Notes: generated by a model from the sequence alone, not told the origin. DNA of 22,732 nucleotides from Chloroflexota bacterium (GCA_003650185.1 QMOF01000006.1:1-22732); one strand, 5' to 3'; counted from the first letter of the stretch, positions 1 to 8,352 are shown. Numbers and translations: made by a program.

Positions 1-312
1 CGCGTTGGGAGGCATCCCGGGAGAGCCAGGTGCCACGCTCGCTGCCAGCGGCTCGTTGTGGCGTTAGTCTCTCGCGGGCTTGCCGGTGCCACGCTATCAC
101 GTTTCCCCTCTCCGTGATGTAACTAGTCCTTAACTTCCTGGGCACACTTCTTAACCCCGGCGTAACCACGTGTGGGTTAGACTGGTATTACAGCTCGTGC
201 ACACTCGCAATGTACTATCGTGCACTCAACCCCGGGGGTGGGGGCTAGCCATCGGGGGTGCCAGTCTTATGCGGCACCCCGACAAGTGACAAGTAGGAGG
301 ATGAAGAGGAAC
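1..312. other. Non-coding leader before the flavin oxidoreductase gene
   Basis: No convincing gene is visible here on either strand. The stretch holds an 11-bp direct repeat (GGTGCCACGCT at 29-39 and 85-95). It also has a TAACC motif at 152-156, and TAACC at 163-167 facing GGTTA at 175-179 around a CACGTG-like centre. This cluster lies about 135 bp before the chosen start codon and could be an operator, but nothing links it to a known regulator. No clear -35/-10 pair was found. Confidence 0.4.
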
Positions 313-2259
313 ATGAACAACAGGTTCGAGAGACTGCTGACACCGGGAACGATCGGCAAGTTGCACATCAAGAACAGGATCGTCATGCCGCCGATGGTCA
401 GAAACTACGCCACCCCTGACGGGTTGGTGAGTAAGCGCCTCGTCGACCACTACGCCACCATAGCCAGGGGCGGCGTCGGCCTAGTCATAGTCGAGGCCAC
501 CAACATCACGCCTCAAGGAAAGGGGTTCTACCAGCAGCTGGGGATATGCACCGACGGCTCGATTACAGGGCTCAGCTTTCTGGCCGAGTCCATCAAAGAA
601 TGGGGTGCAAAGGTGGCCATACAGATTCATCACGCAGGCAGGCAGACGACGTCGTCGGTCACTGGCACGGAAGTGGTGGCGCCTTCGGCAATACCCTGCC
701 CCGTGCAGATGGAGGTACCCAGGGAGCTGACTACCAGGGAGGTGGCCGACCTGGTGGAGGCGCACGTTCGCGCTGTGACCAGGGCCAGGGCGGCGGGTTT
801 CGACGCGGTGGAGATCCACGGTGCTCACGGGTATATCGTGAACCAGTTCCTGTCACCGGTGACCAACCGCAGGACGGACAAGTACGGGGGCGACCTGGAG
901 GAAAGGATGGCCTTCGCCCTGGAGATCATCGAAAGGGTGAAAGAGGAGACTGGCGCCGATTTCCCGCTCATATTCAGAATGAACGGGGACGACTTCGTAG
1001 AGGACGGCCTCACCATAGAAGATGCCAGGAAGATCGCTGAGAGGCTGGTAGCAGCCGGGGTAGACGCCCTGCACGTGACCGGCGGGATGTACGAGACAAT
1101 ACTCAACCCGCGCTGCACCAGCGCCTTCGGTCTGTCATCGATGTATGTGCCCGGCGGCGCTCTGGTAGGTCTGGCCGAGGAGATCAAGAAGGTGGTCAGC
1201 GTGCCTGTGATCACAGTCGGGGGCATCTCACCGGAAATGGGGGAGGAAATCCTCCGGCATGGAAGAGCGGACTTCATCGCCATCGGGAGGGGCCTGCTGG
1301 TCGACCCGCAGTTGCCAAACAAGCTGGCACGGGGCGAGGTGGAAGACATCCGCCGGTGTATCAGGTGCAACGAGGGATGCATCGGCAGGCTTTTCGACCA
1401 GAAAGAAGTGCGCTGCGCCGTCAATGCCGAGGTCGGCTACGAAGGGGATCGTCTTATCCCGGCCCATCGGCCAAAGAGGGTGCTTGTTATTGGCGGCGGA
1501 GTGGCCGGTATGGAAGCCGCCAGGGTGGCGGCCACCAGGGGGCACCAGGTCACTCTGTGGGAGAAGAGCGACCAGTTGGGCGGTCATCTGGTGGAGTCAT
1601 CGGTGCCGGAGTTCAAGGCTGACATCAGGCCGTATAGGGACTGGCTGGCGTCGCAGGTACGCAAGCTGGGCGTGCAGGTGGAGATGGGCAGAGAAGCCAC
1701 TGCTGGGTCGGTCCAGGAGGCCAGTCCGGATGCGGTGGTCGTGGCCACGGGCTCCTGCTGCCTGATGGCGGAGGTAGCGGGGTTGGACAAACCTCACGTG
1801 GCCACCGCTATGGACGTCTTGCTCGGCAAGACTAAAGTGGGGGACCGGGTCATTGTAGTCGGCGGCGGCCTGATTGGCTCGGAGACCGCTGCGTACCTGG
1901 CCCAGCAGGGAAAGAAGGTCACCATCGTGGAGATGCTGCCGGAGATAGCGGCGGATGTGACGCTGATGAGCAAGGGAGCGCTGATGACGCTGCTGGCCGA
2001 GAACCAGGTGGAGATGCTGACCGACCTGAAGATCTCGGAGGTGACCGACACGGGGGTCCTGGCTGTCGACAAAGAGCACAACATCCGCTCCTTAGAGGCA
2101 GATAGCGTGGTGCTCGCCTGGGGCCTGAGCCCAGTGACGGCGCTGTATGAAGATCCCAAAGGCAAGGTGCCCGAGCTGTACATGGTGGGTGACTGCGTTG
2201 AGCCGCGCAAGATAGGAGAGGCCACCCGCGATGGATACAGAGTGGGGACAGTGATCTGA
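313..2259 (+). CDS. Old Yellow Enzyme-family iron-sulfur flavoprotein, 2,4-dienoyl-CoA reductase/enoate reductase-like
   Basis: This 648-residue protein has the full three-part layout of the FadH/enoate reductase/trimethylamine dehydrogenase group. Residues 1 to about 335 form an FMN-binding TIM barrel with the QIHHAGR motif and the EIHGAHGY...FLSP stretch. A 4Fe-4S cluster site follows with the exact family spacing (C349, C352, C356, C368; Cx2Cx3Cx11C). The C-terminal half has two dinucleotide-binding loops (GGGVAG at about 394 and GGGLIG at about 517) for FAD and NAD(P)H. The family reduces activated C=C bonds, passing electrons from NAD(P)H through FAD and the cluster to FMN. The substrate cannot be read from sequence; unsaturated acyl-CoA is only the commonest guess. 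AGGAGG at 295-300 abuts the ATG at 301, so the ATG at 313 is preferred (12-nt spacing). It stands alone on the plus strand and converges on acetyl-CoA synthetase. Confidence 0.9.
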   Translation: MNNRFERLLTPGTIGKLHIKNRIVMPPMVRNYATPDGLVSKRLVDHYATIARGGVGLVIVEATNITPQGKGFYQQLGICTDGSITGLSFLAESIKEWGAKVAIQIHHAGRQTTSSVTGTEVVAPSAIPCPVQMEVPRELTTREVADLVEAHVRAVTRARAAGFDAVEIHGAHGYIVNQFLSPVTNRRTDKYGGDLEERMAFALEIIERVKEETGADFPLIFRMNGDDFVEDGLTIEDARKIAERLVAAGVDALHVTGGMYETILNPRCTSAFGLSSMYVPGGALVGLAEEIKKVVSVPVITVGGISPEMGEEILRHGRADFIAIGRGLLVDPQLPNKLARGEVEDIRRCIRCNEGCIGRLFDQKEVRCAVNAEVGYEGDRLIPAHRPKRVLVIGGGVAGMEAARVAATRGHQVTLWEKSDQLGGHLVESSVPEFKADIRPYRDWLASQVRKLGVQVEMGREATAGSVQEASPDAVVVATGSCCLMAEVAGLDKPHVATAMDVLLGKTKVGDRVIVVGGGLIGSETAAYLAQQGKKVTIVEMLPEIAADVTLMSKGALMTLLAENQVEMLTDLKISEVTDTGVLAVDKEHNIRSLEADSVVLAWGLSPVTALYEDPKGKVPELYMVGDCVEPRKIGEATRDGYRVGTVI

Positions 2260-2470
2260 TCCCGCAGGACCAGGGCATAGCATCAGGCTCAAGAACGGGA
2301 GATTAGTGGTTCTTGGGTGACCGCATGCAGGTATCGTTAACAGGGCTAAGCATGCCCGGAAGGTCACTGGTTTGGAGGAAGTGGAGGACCTCATGGGTGG
2401 GTTTCATGTCACCGGGCCTCTTTGCAAGGCCGTCATTCTTCCCGCTATCAAGGAGATGAAGCGGACCAAC
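2258..2470 (+). pseudogene. C-terminal remnant of a metallo-beta-lactamase-fold hydrolase
   Basis: One frame starting at the 3' end of the flavin oxidoreductase gene reads as part of the MBL-fold family annotated as dihydropterin/aminobenzene-phosphate synthase-like. It reads KNGRLVVLG-stop-PHAGIVN, then ARKVTGLEEVEDLMGGFH, then a helix ending in AIKEMKRTN. Intact relatives have a G-C-S/A-H-x-G-I-V-N motif and a later GGFHL motif. Here the Cys position is a TGA at 2318-2320. The N-terminal metal-binding half is missing because the upstream gene directly abuts it, and the usual C-terminal P-x-H-C-T-G motif is lost. I infer a deletion-derived fragment. The family assignment comes from remembered motifs, not a search. 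Confidence 0.55.
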
Positions 2471-2501
2471 CTCGGATCCGGCGTAGGTATCGCTTCGCTC
2501 G

Positions 2502-2526
2502 GCCCACCCCAGCGGCTACCGTGGGC
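2502..2526. terminator. Possible bidirectional terminator hairpin between convergent genes
   Basis: A GCCCAC/GTGGGC inverted repeat (2502-2507 and 2521-2526) lies just before the 3' end of acetyl-CoA synthetase. A second pairing, CCACCCC with GGGGTGG, is also possible. Only a short T run follows on the plus strand, so factor-independent termination is uncertain. Confidence 0.3.
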
Positions 2527-2535
2527 GGGGTGGCT

Positions 2536-4497
2536 TTAGTCTCCTTCGGCGGCGCTCACCCGCTTCTTCAAACCCTCGTAGGCCCGCCTGACCTCGTCGA
2601 CGGACGCCTCGTTTTCCAGCGTGGTAAGGTCGCCCACGCTCTGGCCGACGGCTAGCGCCTTGAGCACGCGTCGCATGATCTTGCCGCTTCTTGTCTTGGG
2701 GAGGGAGTCTACGAAGTATACCTCGTCGGGGGTGGCGACGGGGCCGATAGCCTGGCGCATGTGCCGTACCAGTTCCTTTCTCAAGGTAGCGGATGGCTTG
2801 ACATCCTCCTTGAGGGTGACGAACAGGACGATCCCCTCGCCTTTCACCTCGTCGGCCTTGCCTACCACGGCGGCCTCGCTGACTGCCGGGTGGGCAACGG
2901 CGGCGTCCTCAAGCTCGGCGGTCCCGATCCGGTGTCCCGCCACCTTGAGCACCTCGTCCGCCCGACCCAGCAGCCACAGATAGCCGTCCTCGTCCTTCAT
3001 GGCGAAGTCGCCGGTGTAGTAAGAGCCAGGAAAGCGTGTCCAGTAGGTCTCCTTGTAGCGCTGGGGGTCACCGTAGATGTCCAGCAGCATCCCTGGCCAG
3101 GGCCTCCTTATGATCAGGTATCCGGTCTCCCCCGGGCGCGTCTCTTGCCCGCTGGCATCCACCACGGCGGCATCGACACCGGGGAGAGGGAAGGTGGCCG
3201 AGCCGGGCTTAAGTGGCACGGGCTCGATACCGGGTGTCGGAGAGATCATGATACCGCCTGTTTCCGTCTGCCACCAGGTGTCAACGATGGGGCACCTTTC
3301 GCCCCCGATGTACTTGTAGTACCACTGCCACGCCTCGGGGTTTATCGGTTCGCCGACGCTGCCGAGAAGCTCCAGGCTGGACAGGTCATGTTTCAGCGGC
3401 CCTTCCTCACCATGACGCACGAACATACGCACCGCCGTCGGAGAGGTATAGAAGATACGGACGCCGTACTTCGCGATGATGTCCCACCATCGGTCAACGG
3501 TGGGATAATCAGGCGCACCTTCGTACAGCACAATGGCGGCAGCGTGAGAAAGAGGGGCATAGACTATGGAGCTGTGGCCGGTAACCCAGCCCACGTCAGC
3601 GGTGCACCAGTATACCGATTCCTCCCGGATGTCGAAGACCCACTGATAGGCCGAGTGGTTGAACACCAGATAGCCACCCGTGCTGTGCACCACCCCTTTT
3701 GGCTTACCCGTGGTGCCGGAGGTGTAGAGGACGTACAGGGGGTGAGTGGACTCTACCGCTTCGCAATCGATGAACTTGCCTGCGCCTTCCAGCAGGGACG
3801 GCAACCAGATGTCCCTGTCTTCCTTCATGGGCACCGGCTCTCCTGTGCGCCTGGCCACGATGATGTTCTGCACCGAGGGGCACCGCACTGCTGCCTCGTC
3901 GGTTATCTCCTTCAGAGGTATGATCTTACCCCGGCGGTACCCTCCGTCAGCCGTGACGATTATCTTGGCCTGGGTGTCTGCCACTCTGTCACAGATTGCC
4001 TGGGCGCTGAAGCCGGAGAAGATGACCGTGTGGACTGCTCCTATCCGAGCGCAGGCTAGCATGGCGATCGGCAGCTCGGGGATCATGGGCAGGTAGAGGG
4101 CGATGCGGTCCCCCTTTGTCACTCCCAGTTGCCTTAGCGCCGAGGCAAAGCGGTTGACCTCGCGGAAGAGGGTGGAGTAGCTGAGTACCCTTGTTTCCCC
4201 CCTCTCTCCTTCCCAGTAGATAGCCACCTTGCTCCGCCGCCACATTTTCGCATGGCGGTCAACACACTGATAGCACGCATTCAGTCTGCCGCCCACGAAC
4301 CACCGTGCGTAAGGCATGTGCCAGTCCAGCACCCGGTCCCAGGTCTTGTACCAGTCAAGCTTCCGGGCCTCGCCCGACCAGAAGTCTTCCGGGTCCTCCA
4401 GCGAGCGGCGGTGCATCTCGCTGTAGCGCTTCAGCGGCCAAAGGCGCAGCCCTGTGGCCAGGGAGCTAGCCCTGCCTGTATCCGGGTCTTGTTTCAT
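2536..4497 (-). CDS. acsA: Acetyl-CoA synthetase (AMP-forming)
   Basis: The 653-residue product has the usual length for AMP-forming acetyl-CoA synthetase, which converts acetate, ATP and CoA to acetyl-CoA, AMP and PPi in the cytoplasm. Visible signatures are the ACS N-terminal domain (FWSGEARKLDWYKTWDRVLD region, residues about 39-58), the phosphate-binding TSGTTGKPKG loop at 259-268, and the WWQTETGG motif whose Trp favours short acyl chains in characterised enzymes. The GRADEVLKVAGHRIGTAE hinge is also present, as is PKTRSGKIMRR with the catalytic and typically acetylated Lys at about 606. GGAG sits about 8 nt before the ATG. It follows the flavo-diiron gene on the same strand after a 67-nt gap. 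Propionate is a possible alternative substrate. Confidence 0.93.
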   Translation of the reverse strand: MKQDPDTGRASSLATGLRLWPLKRYSEMHRRSLEDPEDFWSGEARKLDWYKTWDRVLDWHMPYARWFVGGRLNACYQCVDRHAKMWRRSKVAIYWEGERGETRVLSYSTLFREVNRFASALRQLGVTKGDRIALYLPMIPELPIAMLACARIGAVHTVIFSGFSAQAICDRVADTQAKIIVTADGGYRRGKIIPLKEITDEAAVRCPSVQNIIVARRTGEPVPMKEDRDIWLPSLLEGAGKFIDCEAVESTHPLYVLYTSGTTGKPKGVVHSTGGYLVFNHSAYQWVFDIREESVYWCTADVGWVTGHSSIVYAPLSHAAAIVLYEGAPDYPTVDRWWDIIAKYGVRIFYTSPTAVRMFVRHGEEGPLKHDLSSLELLGSVGEPINPEAWQWYYKYIGGERCPIVDTWWQTETGGIMISPTPGIEPVPLKPGSATFPLPGVDAAVVDASGQETRPGETGYLIIRRPWPGMLLDIYGDPQRYKETYWTRFPGSYYTGDFAMKDEDGYLWLLGRADEVLKVAGHRIGTAELEDAAVAHPAVSEAAVVGKADEVKGEGIVLFVTLKEDVKPSATLRKELVRHMRQAIGPVATPDEVYFVDSLPKTRSGKIMRRVLKALAVGQSVGDLTTLENEASVDEVRRAYEGLKKRVSAAEGD

Positions 4498-4564
4498 GAA
4501 GCTCCAGCCCTCTCATTCATGCATGACCGCTTTGGGTGGTCTGTCAGCGCACTCATCAAGCGGC

Positions 4565-5767
4565 TTATGCGGGTAACTCTGTCCGTGCCCCAGTGATCCT
4601 GTTCCCTATAGTCCTTCCAAAGTCTATGCATTGGCTGAGCTCTTCCTCGGTGGGGACGAACTTGAAAGCGAGGCCGGAATCCATTACCTCGATGCCGGCC
4701 TGGCCCAGCTCCTGCTGGGCCAGCTTCACAGCACCACCCGCCCACCCGTGCGAGCCGAAGGCAGCGCCCAGCTTGCCCTTAGGCTTGAGTCCTTTGAGGT
4801 AGGTCAGGAAGGCCGCGACGGAGGGGAACAGTCCATTGTTCAGCGTGGGGGACCCGACGAGGACGGCCCTGGCATCCAGGACTTCCTTCATTATGTCGCT
4901 CTGGTCGGACCTGGTGAGGTTGTAGACTCGTACCTCTGGCCCTTCGTTGGCAATACCCTGGGCCAGAGCCAGCGCCATTTTCTCGGTACTTCCCCACATG
5001 GTGTCGTAGACCACCAGCGCCTTGTTCCGGGAATCTCCTCTGCCCCAGGCAGCGTATGCCTGTACTATGACCTCATGGTGAGAGCGCCAGATGACCCCGT
5101 GGCTGGGCGCGATCATGCCGATATCCAGCCTGCTGAGCTTGTCCGCCGCCTTCAGGATCAAGTCCCCGAAGGGCATCAGGATGTTGGCGTAGTACTTGGC
5201 GGCCTCGGGCATCACCACGTCGAGGCCGACCTCATCGTCGAACCTCACGGAACTGGCCATGTGCTGGCCGAAGGCGTCCATGGAGAACAGGATGTTGTCC
5301 TCCACCAGGTAGGTGCACATGGAGTCCGGCCAGTGGAGCATGGGGGTGGGGATGAATCGAAGCCTCCTCTTGCCGAGCTCCACCTCGCTCCCCTCCTTTA
5401 CCGGCATCAGGGGCCAGTCGGTGTGGAAGGTCTTCTTGAGGCCGCTGTCTCCGAACTTCTCCAGGGTGATCAGCTTAGCTTTCTTCGCCTCGCTCATCAC
5501 CATTGGCAGGGAGCCGGAATGGTCCATCTCCACATGGTTCGACACCACGTAGTCGATGTCCTGGAGAGGCACCAACTCGGTGACCCTGGATACCATTTCG
5601 CTATAGAATGGCGCTTTGACGGTGTCTATCAGGGCTATCTTCTCGTCGACAACCAGGTACGCGTTGTACGTCGTTCCGAGGCGGGTGGAGTACCCGTGGA
5701 AGTTCCTTATGTTCCAGTCGATGGCGCCAACCCAGTAGACGCCCTCAGCCAGCCTCACATTCCCCAT
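4565..5767 (-). CDS. fprA: Flavo-diiron protein (A-type flavoprotein, O2/NO reductase)
   Basis: This 400-residue protein joins a metallo-beta-lactamase-like diiron domain (about 1-247) to a flavodoxin domain (about 248-400; LVVYDTMWGSTEK binds FMN phosphate). All diiron ligands expected for the family are visible: H78-x-E80-x-D82-H83, H145, D164 and H223. Flavo-diiron proteins reduce O2 to water and/or NO to N2O, receiving electrons from rubredoxin. In Moorella the donor is a flavin reductase-rubredoxin fusion (Hrb), and such a fusion is encoded about 1.1 kb upstream on the same strand. The ATG at 5767 is chosen because GGAGGA precedes it by about 7 nt; a 12-residue upstream extension has no such site. 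Which of O2 or NO is the main substrate is not decidable from sequence. Confidence 0.93.
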   Translation of the reverse strand: MGNVRLAEGVYWVGAIDWNIRNFHGYSTRLGTTYNAYLVVDEKIALIDTVKAPFYSEMVSRVTELVPLQDIDYVVSNHVEMDHSGSLPMVMSEAKKAKLITLEKFGDSGLKKTFHTDWPLMPVKEGSEVELGKRRLRFIPTPMLHWPDSMCTYLVEDNILFSMDAFGQHMASSVRFDDEVGLDVVMPEAAKYYANILMPFGDLILKAADKLSRLDIGMIAPSHGVIWRSHHEVIVQAYAAWGRGDSRNKALVVYDTMWGSTEKMALALAQGIANEGPEVRVYNLTRSDQSDIMKEVLDARAVLVGSPTLNNGLFPSVAAFLTYLKGLKPKGKLGAAFGSHGWAGGAVKLAQQELGQAGIEVMDSGLAFKFVPTEEELSQCIDFGRTIGNRITGARTELPA

Positions 5768-5872
5768 TGCTTTCTCCTCCGTATGGTGAGCCGTGCCCCG
5801 CATCCTGGCACTGGCTTATTGGCAGCAATGTCAGCCCTGGTGCCGGGCACGGGTGTTTGGTCGGGCCACTGT

Positions 5873-6103
5873 CTACGCCAGCGTGGCCAGCAGATCGCTT
5901 CCCTTTGGCGTCAGCTCGTACCTGTCGTCCCTGGGTGCGGCAAGGCCCGCTGACGTCAAGTCGCGCAGGCCGCTTCTGACGCGAAAGAGGGGCAGCCCCG
6001 TTTCTCTGGCCACCTCTTCGGGAGACCTCAACCCGGACTCCAGGGCGCGCAGCAGCCTGGTCCCGGAGTCAGTCGGTTTGCCGTCAGGACTGATGCAACC
6101 CAT
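5873..6103 (-). CDS. Small winged-helix domain protein, putative transcriptional regulator
   Basis: The 76-residue protein appears to be a single winged helix-turn-helix. Residues about 26-57 read as helix-turn-recognition helix (SPEEVARETGLPLFRVRSGL, then RDLTSAGL), followed by a wing ending in YELTPKGSDLL, as in MarR- and ArsR-like folds. AGGAGG lies 11 nt before the ATG. The start is only 22 nt from the end of the peroxiredoxin gene, so the two are probably cotranscribed, with fprA about 105 nt further on. I infer a local redox-linked regulator, but no effector domain or redox Cys pair is present (one Cys, near the N-terminus). It could instead be an accessory DNA-binding protein unrelated to redox control. 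Confidence 0.7.
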   Translation of the reverse strand: MGCISPDGKPTDSGTRLLRALESGLRSPEEVARETGLPLFRVRSGLRDLTSAGLAAPRDDRYELTPKGSDLLATLA

Positions 6104-6125
6104 AGTCTGCTCTTCCTCCTCTTGC

Positions 6126-6773
6126 CTACAGCGCCTTCATGCAGAGGTACCAGTCCTTGCATTCGTACCCCTGCCCCAGCCGCTCCTCGGCCATTTCCTG
6201 GGTGTTGGGGGGTGGCACAATTACCTTGTCGCCCGGTTGCCAGTTTGCCGGAGTGGCCACGCCGTGCTCGTCCGTGGTCTGGAGCGCTTCTACCAGCCTC
6301 AGTATCTCTGCCATGTTCCTGCCAGTGGTGAGGGGGTAGTACAGTATAGCCCGTATCACCTGGTTCGGATCGATGATGAAGACGCATCTGACCGTTTCAG
6401 TCTTGCTCTGCCCTTCGTGGATCATACCGTAGCGCAGGGCCACATCCTTGTTCAGGTCGGCGATGATGGGGAAGGGGATCTTCACCCCGAGTTTCTCCTG
6501 CACGTTGCGCACCCAGGCAATGTGCGAGCTGATGCTGTCGACGCTCAGGCCCAGTAGTTCCACGCCGCGCTCTTGAAGCTCCTCGTATATGTCGGCAAAG
6601 GCGATGAACTCCGTGGTGCACACCGGCGTGAAATCGGCCGGGTGGGAGAAAAGGATCAGCCAGCTCCCCTTGTAGTCGTCAAGCTTGATGGTTCCCTGCG
6701 TGGTCAACGCCTCGAAGTCCGGGGCCCGCTCACCAAGCCGGGGCAACCCGACCTCTTCCTTCAACTGTTCCAT
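6126..6773 (-). CDS. Peroxiredoxin, Prx6/archaeal thioredoxin-peroxidase type
   Basis: This 215-residue AhpC/TSA-family enzyme reduces H2O2 and organic peroxides using an active-site cysteine. The peroxidatic Cys is C52 in the HPADFTPVCTTE motif. The long C-terminal arm and two late cysteines (C205 and C211, six apart) match the layout of the Aeropyrum-type peroxiredoxin (C50, C207, C213), not the simple 1-Cys Prx6 pattern. A strong AAGGAGG lies 6 nt before the ATG. It is followed by the winged-helix gene at 22 nt and preceded by the flavin reductase-rubredoxin gene (110-nt gap). The physiological reductant is not shown; the neighbouring thioredoxin reductase gene is broken, so rubredoxin or another carrier may serve. 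Confidence 0.92.
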   Translation of the reverse strand: MEQLKEEVGLPRLGERAPDFEALTTQGTIKLDDYKGSWLILFSHPADFTPVCTTEFIAFADIYEELQERGVELLGLSVDSISSHIAWVRNVQEKLGVKIPFPIIADLNKDVALRYGMIHEGQSKTETVRCVFIIDPNQVIRAILYYPLTTGRNMAEILRLVEALQTTDEHGVATPANWQPGDKVIVPPPNTQEMAEERLGQGYECKDWYLCMKAL

Positions 6774-6883
6774 GTTATACCTCCTTCGTAGTCCTGTTTG
6801 CCCTTATGACTCGCTTCCCCCTGGGCAGACGGAGTGGGTCCGCTGTGTTTACTTCTTCGGCTCTTCGCAAGCCTGGCAGACCG

Positions 6884-7636
6884 TCATTCCAGCCTGGTGA
6901 ACTCGTCCTTGGTGGCGCCGCACACCGGGCATACCCAGTCGCCCGGCAAGTCTTCAAATGCAGTCCCGGCGGCGATGCCGCTGTCTGGATCGCCAACCTC
7001 GGGGTCGTATATATAGCCGCAAACGTTGCACTCGTAACTGGCCACTTTGGCGACCTTCTCCCTTCTCTCTTCCACGTAGGATGGGGCTGTCTTTGGAGTG
7101 GTCCCCCGCTTTATCAGGTGGTAATAAGCGTAGGTCATTGGCTCCCCGTCCTGGAGGACGTCGGCGCTGACGAGGTCGCCAATGAAATCGGCGTGCGTTC
7201 CGGCATCCACCTCCTGCGTTACTTTGACTTCCAGGTAAGCCAGCGCGTGGTCCAGCACGATCGGAGATCCGGTCTCACCGACCTTGTAGTTGATGCCGTC
7301 AAACTTGTCTGTGTCTCTGCCCGATTTGAAGCCGAAGCGCCCGATGAAAGGCAGCGGGGCGTCCTGGGACAGCACTGACACGGAGAAGGCCCCGCTGTCC
7401 TTGATGTACTGGTAGGTGAGATTGTCCTTGTTTATGCACACGGACAGGGAAGGGGGTTGCGAAGCGACCTGTATGACCGTGTTGGCAATCTGGGCGTTGA
7501 GCTTGCCGTCCTTTGCCGCGCCCACTATGTACAAGCCATAAGTTATGCTGTGGAGCGCCCTGGTGTTGATCCGAGCTTCCTGTGCCGGCGCGGCTGACTG
7601 ATTGGCCGTGTGCTGGGTCGATGGGTTATCCTTCAT
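6884..7636 (-). CDS. Flavin reductase-rubredoxin fusion (high-molecular-weight rubredoxin, Hrb-like)
   Basis: The 250-residue protein has two parts. Residues about 25-190 form a flavin reductase-like FMN-binding split barrel (ITYGLYIVGAAKDGK, then a stretch containing SVSVLSQDAPLPFIGRFG). Residues 201-250 are a complete rubredoxin with ligands C203-x2-C206 and C236-x2-C239. In Moorella thermoacetica this architecture is Hrb, an NADH:rubredoxin oxidoreductase and electron donor to the flavo-diiron protein. The fprA gene lies in the same gene block, which supports the same pairing here. GGAGGG precedes the ATG by an unusually long 13 nt, and no alternative start lies between them. The first 25 residues are low-complexity (Gln/Ala/Ser) and probably disordered. 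Confidence 0.92.
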   Translation of the reverse strand: MKDNPSTQHTANQSAAPAQEARINTRALHSITYGLYIVGAAKDGKLNAQIANTVIQVASQPPSLSVCINKDNLTYQYIKDSGAFSVSVLSQDAPLPFIGRFGFKSGRDTDKFDGINYKVGETGSPIVLDHALAYLEVKVTQEVDAGTHADFIGDLVSADVLQDGEPMTYAYYHLIKRGTTPKTAPSYVEERREKVAKVASYECNVCGYIYDPEVGDPDSGIAAGTAFEDLPGDWVCPVCGATKDEFTRLE

Positions 7637-7755
7637 TCTTTACTGGTATCCCTCCTTTGCTGTGTAGTCGCTCGTAGTTGGTACAGTACTTGAGAACCGG
7701 GGGTGGAACAGCAGCGCCTGTTGCCCGCACCGCCCCGATTCATCAGGAAGTTGCC

Positions 7756-8334
7756 TTACATCAGGCGTCCCTCCACCACGTCCCAGTTGACGTTCTTGAA
7801 GAACACCTCTATGTAATCGCCCCGCTTCAGGCCGTAGTCAATCATGAAGGCATGCTCAAACACGTCCAGCACCAGGACCGGGGTACCACCGGCGAGGTGC
7901 CCGGTTTCATGCTCGTTGATCCATTGATTGATAAGCCTTCCGGTGGCGTTGTCCAGGTACAGGATGGCCCAGCCGATGCCACGCATCGTGGCGGTGCCTC
8001 TGAAGTCCTTCTCCCAGTCGTCGTAGCTGCCGAACTCCTCTGCCAGTTTCTTGGCCAGTCTACCCGACCTGTCCAGGTTACCTTTGCCCCCGAGGTTTCC
8101 AAAGTAGTACTCGTGGAGGCGCATGCCGTTGAACTCAAAGCCCAGCCGTCTCTTCAGCTCGGCGTACTCCGGCGTGCCAGCCTTCCCTTCTTTCAGCATG
8201 GCAGAACCCAACTCCAGCAGCTTGTTGGTGTTGGTGACATAACCCTGGTAGAGGGTGAAGTGGTTGTTGAGGAGTGTCTGGCTGAACCCTTCCATCCCTA
8301 CCAGGTCCGAATAGTCTTTCGCTGCGTAAGCCAT
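7756..8334 (-). CDS. Superoxide dismutase, Fe/Mn family
   Basis: This 192-residue enzyme dismutates superoxide to O2 and H2O2. The C-terminal domain carries D157 and H161 in DVFEHAFMIDYG, and H74 sits in LHEYYFGNL. The first-helix ligand is probably H25 in NNHFTLYQGYV. That segment differs from the common HxxxHHxxY pattern, since the His pair is replaced by L-Y and the His-Tyr spacing is shorter by one. This suggests a divergent subfamily. The metal (Fe, Mn or either) cannot be assigned. The ATG at 8334 has AGGAGG 8 nt upstream; a longer 11-residue extension lacks such a site. There is no export signal, so it is cytoplasmic. Its H2O2 would feed the peroxiredoxin encoded downstream. Confidence 0.92.
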   Translation of the reverse strand: MAYAAKDYSDLVGMEGFSQTLLNNHFTLYQGYVTNTNKLLELGSAMLKEGKAGTPEYAELKRRLGFEFNGMRLHEYYFGNLGGKGNLDRSGRLAKKLAEEFGSYDDWEKDFRGTATMRGIGWAILYLDNATGRLINQWINEHETGHLAGGTPVLVLDVFEHAFMIDYGLKRGDYIEVFFKNVNWDVVEGRLM

Positions 8335-8352
8335 TGAATATCCTCCTCTCTC

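Noticed and set aside
1..220. Tail of an upstream gene at the left edge
   Set aside because: No frame on either strand gives recognisable protein sequence; only short repeats are visible.
2318..2320. UGA as selenocysteine in the MBL-fold fragment
   Set aside because: The N-terminal half and C-terminal motif of the protein are missing and no SECIS-like hairpin was noticed, so a pseudogene is simpler. The codon is still reported as a finding.
4631..5953. Long plus-strand open frames opposite fprA, acs, topA, the serpin and pyk
   Set aside because: They are antisense frames to well-supported genes, with His/Gly/Arg-rich non-family compositions that high-GC coding DNA produces by chance.
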